In this document: piece by piece, positions 1 to 9,199 of the stretch | How the letters are laid out: each line of letters opens with the position of its first letter | How positions within the stretch are numbered: the first letter of the stretch is position 1 | Assembly: GCF_020171725.1 (NCBI RefSeq) | Contig: NZ_JAIVAJ010000006.1 | Coordinates: 1 to 64,000 of the forward strand | Origin: Halobacillus litoralis | GTDB taxonomy: Bacteria > Bacillota > Bacilli > Bacillales > Halobacillaceae | Length of the DNA: 64,000 bases | Direction: 5' to 3' | Notes under the pieces: model-generated | What the model was told of the DNA's origin: nothing | Seen by the model: only the letters and a program-made list of their open reading frames with translations | Databases searched by the model: none | Translations under genes and position numbers: made by a program

Positions 1-150
1 CTTCAATCGCTTGATTCTTAAACTCATTGCCACGATCTGTGTGGAATAACTCTAGGTCTTCGAGGTTGCCTTGTATGGACGCAAAAGCTTCTTGGACAAG
101 GGAGGCGTCCTTTCTAGGGACTGAACTATAGCCGATGATCTCACGGTTAA
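1..150 (-). pseudogene. IS3-family (IS150-like) transposase remnant, runs off the window start
   Basis: On the minus strand the first ~150 bases translate to a piece of an IS3-family DDE integrase domain. It contains NREIIGYS and the typical block around the second catalytic Asp, LELFHTDRGNEFKNQAIE. Directly upstream of NREIIGYS the frame meets a stop codon and the expected VDLY-type sequence is missing, so the copy is broken on its N-terminal side; its C-terminal part lies outside the window. It marks the left edge of an accessory region. Confidence 0.75.
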
Positions 151-585
151 CTTAAAGTAGTTGAGGGGTTAGTGCTCCCTTTTAACCATAATAGGGAGCG
201 TCAGAATGTGAAAAATAATTATTAGTCAGGTTCATGTTACTATGACTGTCGATATATGGATGGTGTCGAGGAGCAGAGGGGAGAAGCATGTGGAGTGATT
301 GAATAAATATTCAGTCTAATGTTCTGATGATTTACGCTGGAAAGTTTCCGTCTGAGATTGGAATGGCTTTGTTTGCACTGGGAATGGGGGGGGTAAAGCT
401 TAAGAACTTGCCTGATTTCTCCACAGTGACCATTAAGTGCACGGTTCTCTTTCTACCTTTTGTACTATTTTGGCAAATCTACCATCGCCAAACCCCCTCC
501 TTTACATATACCTCAGCACAAAACCTCTTTTAGGAGTAATTAGATTAACAAAATCAGTAATCATATAGTAGTCCGCGACCAATAA
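151..585. other. intergenic stretch without recognisable gene
   Basis: Between the transposase remnant and the promoter of the helicase cluster I see no convincing gene. A 68-codon open frame at 327-533 has no ribosome-binding site and no recognisable protein features. Confidence 0.5.
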
Positions 586-594
586 TGGTATAAT
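586..594 (+). promoter_or_regulatory. extended -10 promoter for the helicase cluster
   Basis: TGGTATAAT is an extended -10 element (TGn-TATAAT) ending 28 bases before the GTG start at 623. No good -35 box is visible, as is usual for extended -10 promoters. It is the only clear promoter before the four-gene cluster. Confidence 0.5.
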
Positions 595-622
595 ATTACT
601 AATTATCTGGGAGGGGATTAGT

Positions 623-1828
623 GTGTATGCAACGAAACTACCTGAGAAAATACCCGTCTATATTCCTGTTTTACGTGCAACTTTGAAACTAAGTTCGGAT
701 CACTTGAATGAGTTGGGGAAGTTCTCTCAATATATCCTCTTCGCTTTAGGGAGAGGTCATACGTTTGAAGAGATACGTAAGGTGACTCTATTAGATGAAA
801 TGGTTATTAAGGAAGAGTTCTATTACTTAATGAAGGTTGGTTTATTGGAAGAGCGTGATATTAGCGATGCAGCGTTATCAGATCTTGGTGACAGCCTTTA
901 TTGGGTTATGACGTTTGTGGATCAGTTCAATCGAAAAAAAGAGAAGGTATTAATCAATTGTGTGACGGGTAATCTCCAGTTATTGGGCGAGTCTATCATT
1001 GTAGAGCCTCGGGACTGTAGTGACCATGCATATCGTTTGAAAGAGAAAATTGTTCGAAGGTTGTATAAAAACTTGAGCCCATTTAATTCCAAAGATTTTG
1101 TGCTTGAGCATTTTGGGTTTGATGAGCTTGAGGATCATTACCGGGAAGAATTACAAGTCGAAGTCGAGTACGAAACACCAATCCTTTATATACAGAAGGA
1201 CATCGAGATGCTCCCTTCACCTAAGGCAGAGCCAGGACTTTCAGCACCTGAAGAAGAAGCGTCTTTGAGTAATAGAGAAGAAGGAACAGGAACTGTACAT
1301 ATTGAACGAACCATTCAAACAGTCCATTGGAAAGGATACTATGAATCTCTGGGACGATACCGCCCTCTTTTGGATAAACTCCAGTCTATAAAAGAGTTTG
1401 ACTCAGCTCTAGTTACTGAAAAAAGCACAGAACTCCTTGCCTTGAGGCAGAAAGAGGTGGAGTTGAATCAAAAGGAGAATGTATATTACTTTGACCCTGT
1501 GACTGGTGGAGCTTTTCTTGCTATGCCTGATTTTCCTTATGAAGACGATAAGAAATGGACGGATGTCAAGCCAATAGGAACGCAAAAAAGACCTTCAAAT
1601 GAAGCGGTTGCTCTTTTTTTAGGAGAAACGTCCATGAATGTACAGAGCAAAGTGGGAGAGACATATCACATAAGACAGCGCATTCCCTATGATTTGTTAT
1701 TTATGACATCAACGGAGCAAACCGAACGAGCAAAAGATGAAATTCACGTAAATGGGGAGAGAGAGGAAGTGTTTGAATGGAGAGGGAATCCGCTTTTCGG
1801 TTCTTTGGCACCGCTCAGAAGAACATAA
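623..1828 (+). CDS. hypothetical protein, first gene of coiled-coil/SF1 helicase cluster
   Basis: I do not recognise this 401-aa protein. It starts at a GTG preceded by GGGAGGGG. Residues about 35-75 (FEEIRKVTLLDEMVIKEEFYYLMKVG pattern, split here only as a description) look like a winged-helix or similar small helical domain. The middle is acidic and probably a linker (around residues 200-235), and the C-terminal half is mixed. There is no signal peptide or membrane segment. It is the first of four same-strand genes leading to an SF1 helicase, and the next gene begins 52 bases before its stop, so they are probably one transcript. Seen: layout and composition. Inferred: a DNA-binding or adaptor subunit of a defence-like complex. 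No catalytic motif is apparent. Confidence 0.7.
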   Translation: MYATKLPEKIPVYIPVLRATLKLSSDHLNELGKFSQYILFALGRGHTFEEIRKVTLLDEMVIKEEFYYLMKVGLLEERDISDAALSDLGDSLYWVMTFVDQFNRKKEKVLINCVTGNLQLLGESIIVEPRDCSDHAYRLKEKIVRRLYKNLSPFNSKDFVLEHFGFDELEDHYREELQVEVEYETPILYIQKDIEMLPSPKAEPGLSAPEEEASLSNREEGTGTVHIERTIQTVHWKGYYESLGRYRPLLDKLQSIKEFDSALVTEKSTELLALRQKEVELNQKENVYYFDPVTGGAFLAMPDFPYEDDKKWTDVKPIGTQKRPSNEAVALFLGETSMNVQSKVGETYHIRQRIPYDLLFMTSTEQTERAKDEIHVNGEREEVFEWRGNPLFGSLAPLRRT

Positions 1829-2352
1829 ATGTCATTTTTGCAAGAAAAACTCTTACGAAGTCAAACATCATTTTCGTAGCAGTTGATACGGCTCTTGAAG
1901 TAGTCAAGGCCGGGATTAGTTATGCTGATTATTTATTTGAAAAAGAACATACTGAAAAATTAGAACAGGAACTCGAAAGGGCTAAAGAGAACCTAAACAA
2001 AGGGTATGAAGAAAGAATTATGCAACAACAGGTAATTATTGAAGAACAACGTAAACGCATGAAGAAGAAGTGGAAGACGTTTGAGCTAGAAATCGAAAAG
2101 GTAGGCAATGAGATGAAGGCTGAAGTGGAGAAGTTGTCAACACGATCAGATCGTGAGTATAAAGAACACTTGAAACGTTTGACTCTTATTGATGCTCTTC
2201 GTGCTCCTATTCTGGATATGCTTCATTACACGGCAAGTTTGATTGATGAAGAAGAGGAAAAGGGAACAAGCTCTAAACACTTATTTAGACTTCAAGAAGA
2301 CTACCGTTTAGCTAAGGGCAAATACAATCAACTTATTCAAGAAACGATTTAG
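1777..2352 (+). CDS. coiled-coil protein of helicase cluster
   Basis: This 191-aa protein is mostly a charged coiled coil: residues about 55-130 are rich in E, K, Q and R with heptad-like spacing, and the C-terminal ~60 residues form a second helical segment. The ATG overlaps the end of the preceding gene by 52 bases and has GAGGAAG about ten bases upstream, which suggests translational coupling. It could instead start further in, but no better site with a ribosome-binding sequence is visible. Eleven bases separate its stop from the next gene, also a coiled-coil protein. Function unknown; a structural partner of the helicase is the likely role. Confidence 0.65.
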   Translation: MERESAFRFFGTAQKNINVIFARKTLTKSNIIFVAVDTALEVVKAGISYADYLFEKEHTEKLEQELERAKENLNKGYEERIMQQQVIIEEQRKRMKKKWKTFELEIEKVGNEMKAEVEKLSTRSDREYKEHLKRLTLIDALRAPILDMLHYTASLIDEEEEKGTSSKHLFRLQEDYRLAKGKYNQLIQETI

Positions 2353-2363
2353 GAGGAGTATGG

Positions 2364-2978
2364 ATGACGAAAAAAAGCGGTTTAGGAAATATGAGGGAAC
2401 CGAAGAAGAAAAAAGGGAATAGTGAAACGTTTTTGGTAAATAAAGGAAACGTTGAAGTTTTGCCGAAAGAATCACACGAGAAGAGTTACAAAGTAAAGAT
2501 GGATACAGTTAGTCATGTAGCCGATAATGTGGCGGATATAATTACACAGGTTACAAGTTCGATTGAGAAGGTTAAAGTGGCTTCTTATGAATTAGAGAAA
2601 ATTCGTGAGAATGCCAATATGGAGATAACGAAGGCAAAGGAAAAGACTAAGGAAACCGAAGTGAAGGAAAAGGAGAGTACTAAAAGGGTAGAGGTAGAGA
2701 CATCGGGAAGAATCGAAGAATTGCAGCTTGAATTCAAGAAATACAGTCTCGAACATGAACGTGAAATGAAACAGATCGAAAAGGAACACGAAAGAGGAAT
2801 GCACAACCTGGACTCGATAGAGAAAAATGTGAGTATCCTAAGTGAGTGTGCCCATGTTCTACTTGAAGAAATGAAGGAGTGTAGACAGAAGGGGGTAGAG
2901 GTTCCCGATCGCCTAAGAGATCAAGTAAGTGAGCAGATGAGAGTTCTTGCAGAAAGTATGGTGAAACTAAAACCCTAA
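2364..2978 (+). CDS. coiled-coil protein of helicase cluster
   Basis: A 204-aa, highly charged protein. After a basic, probably disordered N-terminus of ~50 residues it is almost continuously coiled coil (about residues 60-160, dense in E and K). AGGAGG lies just ahead of the ATG, 11 bases after the previous stop. The next gene follows 29 bases later with AAGGAGG. Two small coiled-coil genes in tandem ahead of a helicase that itself has a coiled-coil N-terminus suggest that the products assemble through these helices. No enzymatic motif is seen. Confidence 0.7.
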   Translation: MTKKSGLGNMREPKKKKGNSETFLVNKGNVEVLPKESHEKSYKVKMDTVSHVADNVADIITQVTSSIEKVKVASYELEKIRENANMEITKAKEKTKETEVKEKESTKRVEVETSGRIEELQLEFKKYSLEHEREMKQIEKEHERGMHNLDSIEKNVSILSECAHVLLEEMKECRQKGVEVPDRLRDQVSEQMRVLAESMVKLKP

Positions 2979-3007
2979 ATATTAGAATAAGAAAGGAGGA
3001 CTTCTGA

Positions 3008-6000
3008 ATGCCTATTCCTGCTCTTGCTGTCGGTCTGGCTGTCATCGGTGTAGGTGCAGCAGCTGTGCATTTTGTATGTGACGAACTATCGAAAGAGGAA
3101 TTGGAAAAACAGGAAAGGATGAAGGAAAAGTACAATCATTATGAAGCTGAAATGAACCGGTACAAAGAAGACCTTGAAAGACAATTCAATCAGGACTTAG
3201 AAAATTTGACAGAGGAAGACCGACTGATGAGGGAAAAGCTCAAGCAAGACTTTGAGCTCAAAAAATCTGAATTACGATCATTATATTACAATAAAATGAG
3301 AACGTTTGTCGAGGGCTCGAGGGAAAAGAGAATTGAACTTAAAAAAGAGCTCAATCAGGCTGTTAAGACGACGAGAAAACAACTGAAGCATCACCAAAGC
3401 ACCCAACTTCGTCGACAGTCGCTCGTACACCTTCATCACTCCTTGGAAGAAGCGTTAGAGAAAGTGACAGCTTACTTGTTCTACCTTCGTAAATATGAAA
3501 GGTACTTGGATATTTGCTTTAAGAACAACGAGGAAATGTCAGAACCATTTCAATTGTTATTGCCTGAGTCATTTCCCTATGTGGGGAAGTTGGTTCGTTA
3601 TAAAAAGAAGGACTTATTTTCAACAGGTCAGATTGCTATAGAAAAAGGCGTTACTATTCAATATCATTGTGTAGATTTGTTGGAGCTTGAGGAATATCAT
3701 GAAGAAGCCGAAGTTCACGTTTTTGTAGAATCCTCCAGAAACAATATATGCACGTATTCTGTTTCAAAAGGACTATTCAAGTTTACAGCTCTATATCAAC
3801 CTGGCATAGGGATTCAAACAGAAGTGCTCAAGCATGAAAGGAATCATATTCAGTTGAAATTCAAAGGGTTGGCCTTACGTTTACATAAGAATGATTTAGA
3901 AAATCCTTTCCGTACACCACCTAGAAAAGCAGAGCTCCGTGTTTTTCCAAAACAGTGGGACTATAATTTATATCATTACGAGCCTGTTGTAACAGAGAAA
4001 TATCACGAAAGCTTTGCTGTTTGTCACTTTAATGAGGTACCTATAGTATTTGATGAAGATCACTACGCTGACTTTTTTGAATGGGTGAATCAACATAAAG
4101 GTCTTTGGGAAACGACTAATGAATGGAAGATTGCCCCGCTGAATGAAAAAGATATTCCTTATGTAAATGAAGTCAAGCTGCAGCTGGGAACAGATCTTAT
4201 AATAAAAGCTGATGTCCAACAAGATATGAACGGCAACAGCTTCTTGTTCTACAAGGGGATGCTGGACGTTAAAGAATATGCATGTAATCCAGAGGATGTC
4301 TTTGTCGCTATGAAAGGAACCCTCGGTATTGTATTCAACGAGGAATTTAATCTCATTGATAAGAGCATGTTCACTGAAATGGAGCAGTTCTCTTTTCTCT
4401 TATTCAATGAATTCAATGATCAGAAGTTGATTAAAGATAGTGCGGAAGGTAGTGGCTTCTATAATAAATGGGCAGAAGTGACCGATCAACTGATAACCTA
4501 TCTATATAAAGATGGTGAAGCTTATACTTCTACAGTTGGTCCAGTAAAATACAAGGGCTTTCGTCAAGACATAAAAATGCATCGATTTGAAATGGAAAGC
4601 CTCTATCCTGAGAATTGGAAAGAGTTTTTGTCTGAGAAAGAAGGCAACTACCGTCAATATTACTTCACTGAAAATGGTGAAGGAAGCTACTTACCAGTCG
4701 AGTTCTCCTCAACAGCCGAATCGATTTTTGTTTATGGTGATTTTGATGAAACGGATGAGGTGCAGGAATTAACCGTTTACATAAAGAAATATCCATATCC
4801 AGAAATTCAACAAAAGCGAGCTCTTGATGCTTTCAGGATTGGGATGTTAACGAACTCAAGGCTTAAAAATTGTTTGTTAAATCCCCGTTCGATTGATTCT
4901 AGGGTTTTAGAAACTACTACTCATCCATTTCAGAATCCACTTGTCGCTGAAAACACGACTCAGCGAGGAATTGTACACGCTAGTCTCCAACAGGAAGATA
5001 TATATTTTATCCAAGGACCACCAGGGAGCGGAAAAACGACAGTGATTCAGGAGATTATCTATCAACATCATCAACAACACCCGGAAGACCGTATTCTCGT
5101 TGTTTCTCAAGCGAATGTGGCCGTTGATAATGTCCTCACAGATCTTGTTGGACAATATGATGTGGGGCGAATGATACGATGTGGGAAGACGACAGAAGGA
5201 GATATTTTACCGATCAGCTTTGAGAAGAGATATGAGGATTACGTGAGCTCCATTCAAGCACTTGATGCTGAAGCAGTCGGGGAAGATTTGCTTGACCATT
5301 GGAAAGGTATTGTCATGCCTGAAGATTACAGTGGTGTGAATTCCGAAGTTGGAGAATTGATTCTGAGAGGAAATAGTTTAATTGGGGCGACTTGTGTTGG
5401 TCTCGCTCAGAAGAGGATTGGTCTTGACCGTCTTTCTTTTGACCTTGTGATTATTGATGAAGCAGGAAAAGCCTTACCCGCTGAATTGCTCATCCCCATC
5501 AATCGTGCTAAAAAAGTGGTGTTAATAGGAGACCATAAGCAACTTCCTCCTGTAGTAAACACGGCTTTACATGACCCTGAAAAAATTGAACTGGAAAATA
5601 GAGAATACTGCAAAAATGAAATGTTTGAAACAAGCCTATTCCAGCGTCTATACGAAAGGTGTCCTGGTACTAATAAAGCCATGCTTGACACGCAATACCG
5701 TATGCCGGCTGTGATTGGATCTATGGTCAGCCGCTTTTTCTATAATGACAAACTTCACAATGGAATCAATACTTATGAGAAGCCAGTCATGGTTTTCAAT
5801 AAGCATCTAAACTGGTTGGATATGTCAGTTGATGCAAAATATAAAGAAGATACAAGTCAAGGATCTCCTCGGAATGAGAGAGAAGCTGATGTAGTGTACA
5901 AATTAGTTCAGAAAATCAAAAACTATATTGATGATGGGAATAAAATTGCAATTATAACACCTTATAAGGGGCAAAAACGGTGCATCATAAACAAGTTTAA

Positions 6001-6301
6001 AAGAGAGAATTTTAAATTTGATGGTAGCGGTGTTGTGATTGACACAGTAGATGCTTTTCAAGGCGATGAAGCCGATGTAGTGATGTATTGTACAACCCGG
6101 TCTCAAAATAGAACAGCTTTCTTCTCAGACCATGCACGTTTGAATGTTGCCTTTTCCCGGACTAAATCGGATTTATTAATTATTGGTTCAATCAAATATT
6201 TTCGAGGCTATGGAGAGGATAGTCTATTGTATAAAGTCTCTCAACATGTTGAAAAGAACGGCGAGGTATGGAAATTCCCTGAACTACTAAAATCAATATA
6301 G
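3008..6301 (+). CDS. coiled-coil / superfamily 1 (Upf1/Dna2-like) helicase
   Basis: A 1097-aa protein. The first ~20 residues are hydrophobic and may touch the membrane; residues ~28-150 are coiled coil; residues ~180-640 are a large region I do not recognise. The C-terminal ~450 residues are a complete SF1 helicase of the Upf1/Dna2 group: Walker A GPPGSGKTT (~669), QANVAVDN, Walker B IIDEAGKA (~814), GDHKQLPP (~841), LDTQYRMP (~895), DAFQGDEADVV (~1014) and NVAFSRT (~1046). All key residues are present, so ATPase and helicase activity is expected. The start has AAGGAGG eight bases upstream. A nuclease gene follows. Helicases of this type occur in several bacterial defence systems, but I cannot match this four-gene arrangement to one. 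Activity is family knowledge; the defence role is inference. Confidence 0.9.
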   Translation: MPIPALAVGLAVIGVGAAAVHFVCDELSKEELEKQERMKEKYNHYEAEMNRYKEDLERQFNQDLENLTEEDRLMREKLKQDFELKKSELRSLYYNKMRTFVEGSREKRIELKKELNQAVKTTRKQLKHHQSTQLRRQSLVHLHHSLEEALEKVTAYLFYLRKYERYLDICFKNNEEMSEPFQLLLPESFPYVGKLVRYKKKDLFSTGQIAIEKGVTIQYHCVDLLELEEYHEEAEVHVFVESSRNNICTYSVSKGLFKFTALYQPGIGIQTEVLKHERNHIQLKFKGLALRLHKNDLENPFRTPPRKAELRVFPKQWDYNLYHYEPVVTEKYHESFAVCHFNEVPIVFDEDHYADFFEWVNQHKGLWETTNEWKIAPLNEKDIPYVNEVKLQLGTDLIIKADVQQDMNGNSFLFYKGMLDVKEYACNPEDVFVAMKGTLGIVFNEEFNLIDKSMFTEMEQFSFLLFNEFNDQKLIKDSAEGSGFYNKWAEVTDQLITYLYKDGEAYTSTVGPVKYKGFRQDIKMHRFEMESLYPENWKEFLSEKEGNYRQYYFTENGEGSYLPVEFSSTAESIFVYGDFDETDEVQELTVYIKKYPYPEIQQKRALDAFRIGMLTNSRLKNCLLNPRSIDSRVLETTTHPFQNPLVAENTTQRGIVHASLQQEDIYFIQGPPGSGKTTVIQEIIYQHHQQHPEDRILVVSQANVAVDNVLTDLVGQYDVGRMIRCGKTTEGDILPISFEKRYEDYVSSIQALDAEAVGEDLLDHWKGIVMPEDYSGVNSEVGELILRGNSLIGATCVGLAQKRIGLDRLSFDLVIIDEAGKALPAELLIPINRAKKVVLIGDHKQLPPVVNTALHDPEKIELENREYCKNEMFETSLFQRLYERCPGTNKAMLDTQYRMPAVIGSMVSRFFYNDKLHNGINTYEKPVMVFNKHLNWLDMSVDAKYKEDTSQGSPRNEREADVVYKLVQKIKNYIDDGNKIAIITPYKGQKRCIINKFKRENFKFDGSGVVIDTVDAFQGDEADVVMYCTTRSQNRTAFFSDHARLNVAFSRTKSDLLIIGSIKYFRGYGEDSLLYKVSQHVEKNGEVWKFPELLKSI

Positions 6302-6376
6302 AGCAAATGGCGGTGTCTGCCTATTGATTTTACAAATGCTACAGTTCAAATTGTTAAAACAGAGGGAGCATGGAAA

Positions 6377-7096
6377 ATGACTAAGAAAACTAGGAGACAA
6401 AGACAAGGTGAAGTTCAAACGGCTGTGGCAGGTCTCGTGGTGATGGCTGGCATGTGGTTCATGTTTGAATTTGACGTGACGAGTATTTACTACATATTCG
6501 GGCTGCTTATTGTTGCAGCTTTAGCAGGAGGGATCGCTTCTACTTTTGTTCCGGATATGAGAAGGAAAGAGAACAAGGGTAAGAATGAGTACACGGGATT
6601 GCCTGATAGGAAGAGGAAAGCGAGTTCTCTGAAGGCGGCTGTTTCTAAGAAAGGGAAGTCGAACTTATTGCGGTCTGAGAAGGAGATCATGACATTGCCT
6701 CTGGAGGAGCTGTCTTGGAGGGAGTTCGAAGAGTTGTGTTACCTCTACTACAAGGCGAAAGGCTATCAACCGCGCAGGACTTCTGAGGGTGCGGACGGGG
6801 GAGTAGATTTGATCATCTTCGACCCTGAGCACAATACGGATGTTGCGGTGCAAATCAAGCATTACAAGAAGGGGAAACAGGTGGATGTGAAGTTGATCCG
6901 GGAGCTTGATTCGGCGAAGAAGAATCATGGGTGTGCGCTTGGGGATATGATTACGAGTTCTGGGTTTACGAATCCGGCGTTGGTTGAGGCGGATGATAGG
7001 AAGATTGGTTGTAAGGGAAGTGGATGGGTGAGGATGAGGGTGTTGGCTTGGAGAGAAATGGTGATAAAAGCACAGAACCAGCAATTCTATTCCTGA
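6377..7096 (+). CDS. membrane-anchored Mrr-type restriction endonuclease
   Basis: A 239-aa protein with two hydrophobic N-terminal segments (about residues 15-32 and 36-56), a basic linker, then an Mrr_cat-type PD-(D/E)XK domain from residue ~110: LSWREFEELCYLYYKAKGY, GADGGVDLIIF with the catalytic Asp, and VAVQIKHYKKG with the Q-x-K motif. The last two motifs are the metal-binding and catalytic core of Mrr nucleases. Mrr proteins cut modified or foreign DNA; two-TM Mrr-domain proteins are a known variant. The start at 6377 follows GAGGGAGC; an ATG six bases earlier is out of frame and stops after four codons. It lies 75 bases after the helicase gene on the same strand and may belong to the same cluster. 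Confidence 0.85.
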   Translation: MTKKTRRQRQGEVQTAVAGLVVMAGMWFMFEFDVTSIYYIFGLLIVAALAGGIASTFVPDMRRKENKGKNEYTGLPDRKRKASSLKAAVSKKGKSNLLRSEKEIMTLPLEELSWREFEELCYLYYKAKGYQPRRTSEGADGGVDLIIFDPEHNTDVAVQIKHYKKGKQVDVKLIRELDSAKKNHGCALGDMITSSGFTNPALVEADDRKIGCKGSGWVRMRVLAWREMVIKAQNQQFYS

Positions 7097-7273
7097 ATAA
7101 AACTTATTGTATTTAAGAATCACCATCTAGAGGAGCTCTGAAGTTATTATTAACTGTATTTAGAAGCCGATATAGTTTGCCTTGCAATCGGTATTAGACT
7201 CCGTGTGGTAGTTTAGTGTTTTAGTCGTCAATTCAAAATTGGATATTTATTATCTTAGGGATGGTGAATAGAC

Positions 7274-8266
7274 ATGAACGAAGTAAATTTTAAAGAGCAG
7301 TGTGAGATGTTAGTTAATTCAGCAATTGAGTTTAGAGCAAAAGAGTTTATTAATAAAGGTACATTAGAGCTTGATTATACAATTTCCGACAAGATGGAAA
7401 TGGGTGGATACTCAAGAATCGAGGATGGAAAATACACCTTTGTAATTAACTACGGGGTGTTTAAAAAGCTATTTGATATTTTTAATGTACTGCTCTATAA
7501 AGAAAATGAAATCTTCTATAGAATGGTTTCATTAGAAGAGGAATATGACCCCCAAAAAGCCCAACTTTACTTTGATTTATTGCTTGAAGTAGCATCGAAA
7601 GTGATTATTTTCCATGAATTGGGGCATGTCTTAAATGGTCATTTAGCATATATTAATAAGGAATTAGATTCTAAACACATGAATTTATTTATGAAGTCTG
7701 ATAAGAATAGTATTCATCCAATGTTAAGCCGAACTTTGGAAATGAACGCGGATGCATTTGCAGCAACGTCTGTTTTGGCGCAGCTTACATATCAAAAAAA
7801 CATAAACAGGTACAATGAATTATCAGATCAACTAATTAAAGATAAAAGCCATGCTTACGTATTATTCTTCATTGCAACAGATATTCTGTTTTCTCTAATG
7901 GGTACAGGGAAAAACAGAGCTGAAACAGACATACAACTCGCAAAGTATTTGCCTTTAAGAACGAGGTTAGATTGTTTAGTAGAGAATTCTTTAGCTGCTT
8001 ACTACAATTTGAATCCGGAGCGTATCCAAGATTCCAATTATTTGAATATACAATTCTTTAGAGAAGTTGCTCCAAATATAGAAGCGTTTGTCAATCATTA
8101 CTTTCGTGATGTTGAGGGTATTCCTGAAGAACAATATAGTACAAAAAACAATGGCGGAGAAATTTCTGAAGAGTATTTACGTCATTCTGAATTAGTCAGA
8201 CGGTATTGGTCTTCTGATATAGTTGATAAAATGGAGAAATACTCATATTTTACTTTACCTCAATAA
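7274..8266 (+). CDS. HExxH zinc metallopeptidase-like protein
   Basis: A 330-aa soluble protein with a zinc-peptidase signature: HELGH at residues 114-118 in a hydrophobic helix (VIIFHELGHVLNGH) and a downstream EMNADAFAA at 156-164 that can supply the third ligand. This arrangement resembles ImmA/IrrE-like peptidases and the Lit/U49 phage-exclusion peptidase, but the overall sequence is not close enough for me to name the family. GGATGG precedes the ATG. It has its own intergenic region after the nuclease gene and is noticeably AT-rich, consistent with transfer. In accessory regions such peptidases often act in phage exclusion or repressor cleavage; that role is inferred here. Confidence 0.75.
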   Translation: MNEVNFKEQCEMLVNSAIEFRAKEFINKGTLELDYTISDKMEMGGYSRIEDGKYTFVINYGVFKKLFDIFNVLLYKENEIFYRMVSLEEEYDPQKAQLYFDLLLEVASKVIIFHELGHVLNGHLAYINKELDSKHMNLFMKSDKNSIHPMLSRTLEMNADAFAATSVLAQLTYQKNINRYNELSDQLIKDKSHAYVLFFIATDILFSLMGTGKNRAETDIQLAKYLPLRTRLDCLVENSLAAYYNLNPERIQDSNYLNIQFFREVAPNIEAFVNHYFRDVEGIPEEQYSTKNNGGEISEEYLRHSELVRRYWSSDIVDKMEKYSYFTLPQ

Positions 8267-8403
8267 TATACTTTTGAAATAAGCGCGGGCACGGTTCGGC
8301 ACCAGTGAATTGGTAGGGGTTTTTTGAAAGTATGAAGGCGTCAAAAAGTTTAACATATTATAAATCTCTTTATTTTATGATCGAAAGCTGAAACCGAGGG
8401 GGA

Positions 8404-8631
8404 TTAGGAGGATAGGAGGGCCACTATTCTCTTTAAATTAACCACGATGGCGGTTAATTTTGCCTGATTAGAAATGCTTAAGAGGCCATATCCCCTGGCT
8501 CGGGATAGACCGTGAAACCTCTTGAGTTCAGCATTCTTACCTTCTATCGAAGCTCTCTTTTTATACTTTTCTTTGAACACCTCTGTTTTCTGCTCTTGAG
8601 AGATTTTGTAAAACTCAGGCGCAAAAAACAT
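8404..8631 (-). pseudogene. IS1182-family transposase C-terminal remnant
   Basis: The minus strand encodes ~75 residues typical of the C-terminus of IS1182-family transposases, including RASIEGKNAELKRFHGLSRA, ARGYGLLSI and AKLTAIVVNLKRI. The remaining ~400 residues of the normal transposase are absent, so this is a non-functional relic. It separates the metallopeptidase gene from the next hypothetical gene and supports this part being accessory DNA. Confidence 0.85.
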
Positions 8632-8702
8632 GGGGACGGTTCAAGTCGAAGCGGAGGTGACGGAAGGGGTGCAAACGTACAAATGAAAGAACCGTCCCTT
8701 TG
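8630..8702. repeat. GGGGACGGTTC ... GAACCGTCCC intergenic inverted repeat
   Basis: GGGACGGTTC (8633-8642) is repeated inverted as GAACCGTCCC (8689-8698). Related pieces occur at ~9219 (GAACCGTCC), ~10171 (GGGGACGGCTCT), ~12095 (GGGGACGGTACTC) and ~57964 (GAACCGTCCCC). This is a dispersed intergenic repeat family; hairpin formation is possible, function unknown. Confidence 0.6.
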
Positions 8703-8735
8703 TTATGAAATAATATTGGAAAGTGGGAAAAATAC

Positions 8736-9140
8736 ATGACATATTTCAATGAACTAGCTCCATCGCATATTTCCTTTTACGTGGATTATCAGCAAATAAA
8801 GAAGGTTGCCTGGGACTTGATAGGTCAAGTAATAGGTAAGAAGATTCCTGTAGAATTGGAGTGTAAGAAGTTGGAGGGAGATATTCTTTTCAGATTGGAG
8901 TTAGATATATCTTCTCTAGATGAAGCAGAAAATTCCAAACTGCAGGCATACGGTTTTTCTGAAGAAACGCCTTATGTAAATTTTGATATTGTATATCAAA
9001 CTCTTTTTGAGGGTCTTCCAAAGCCAGCAATTACACGTGTTTCTGAATCGGGTAGTGAGGATGACTATTTTGAGGTCGAAATTTACTATTTAGATTATGT
9101 GGAAGCTATTGAGCGGAATAAAATAGCACCTGCTTTTTGA
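8736..9140 (+). CDS. hypothetical protein (134 aa)
   Basis: A 134-aa acidic, soluble protein with a mixed alpha/beta pattern, no signal peptide, no membrane segment and no motif I recognise. GGAAAGTGGG lies about ten bases before the ATG. It stands alone between an IS1182 remnant and a terminator, so no operon context helps. Small orphan proteins of this type are frequent in accessory regions (immunity or tail-associated proteins), but nothing in the sequence shows such a role. Confidence 0.6.
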   Translation: MTYFNELAPSHISFYVDYQQIKKVAWDLIGQVIGKKIPVELECKKLEGDILFRLELDISSLDEAENSKLQAYGFSEETPYVNFDIVYQTLFEGLPKPAITRVSESGSEDDYFEVEIYYLDYVEAIERNKIAPAF

Positions 9141-9168
9141 TATTCATCGCTTTGTTTCCGTAACAAAC

Positions 9169-9199
9169 AAAAGCCGCTCTCTAATATTGAGCGGCTTTT
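9169..9199 (+). terminator. intrinsic terminator after the 134-aa gene
   Basis: AAAAGCCGCTC and GAGCGGCTTTT form an 11-bp stem with a short loop and T-run. Confidence 0.85.

Noticed and set aside
327..533. 68-codon open frame before the helicase cluster
   Set aside because: No ribosome-binding site, no protein-like features and an A/T-rich random composition.
8512..8739. 75-codon plus-strand open frame
   Set aside because: It is the antisense of the IS1182 remnant plus an inverted repeat.
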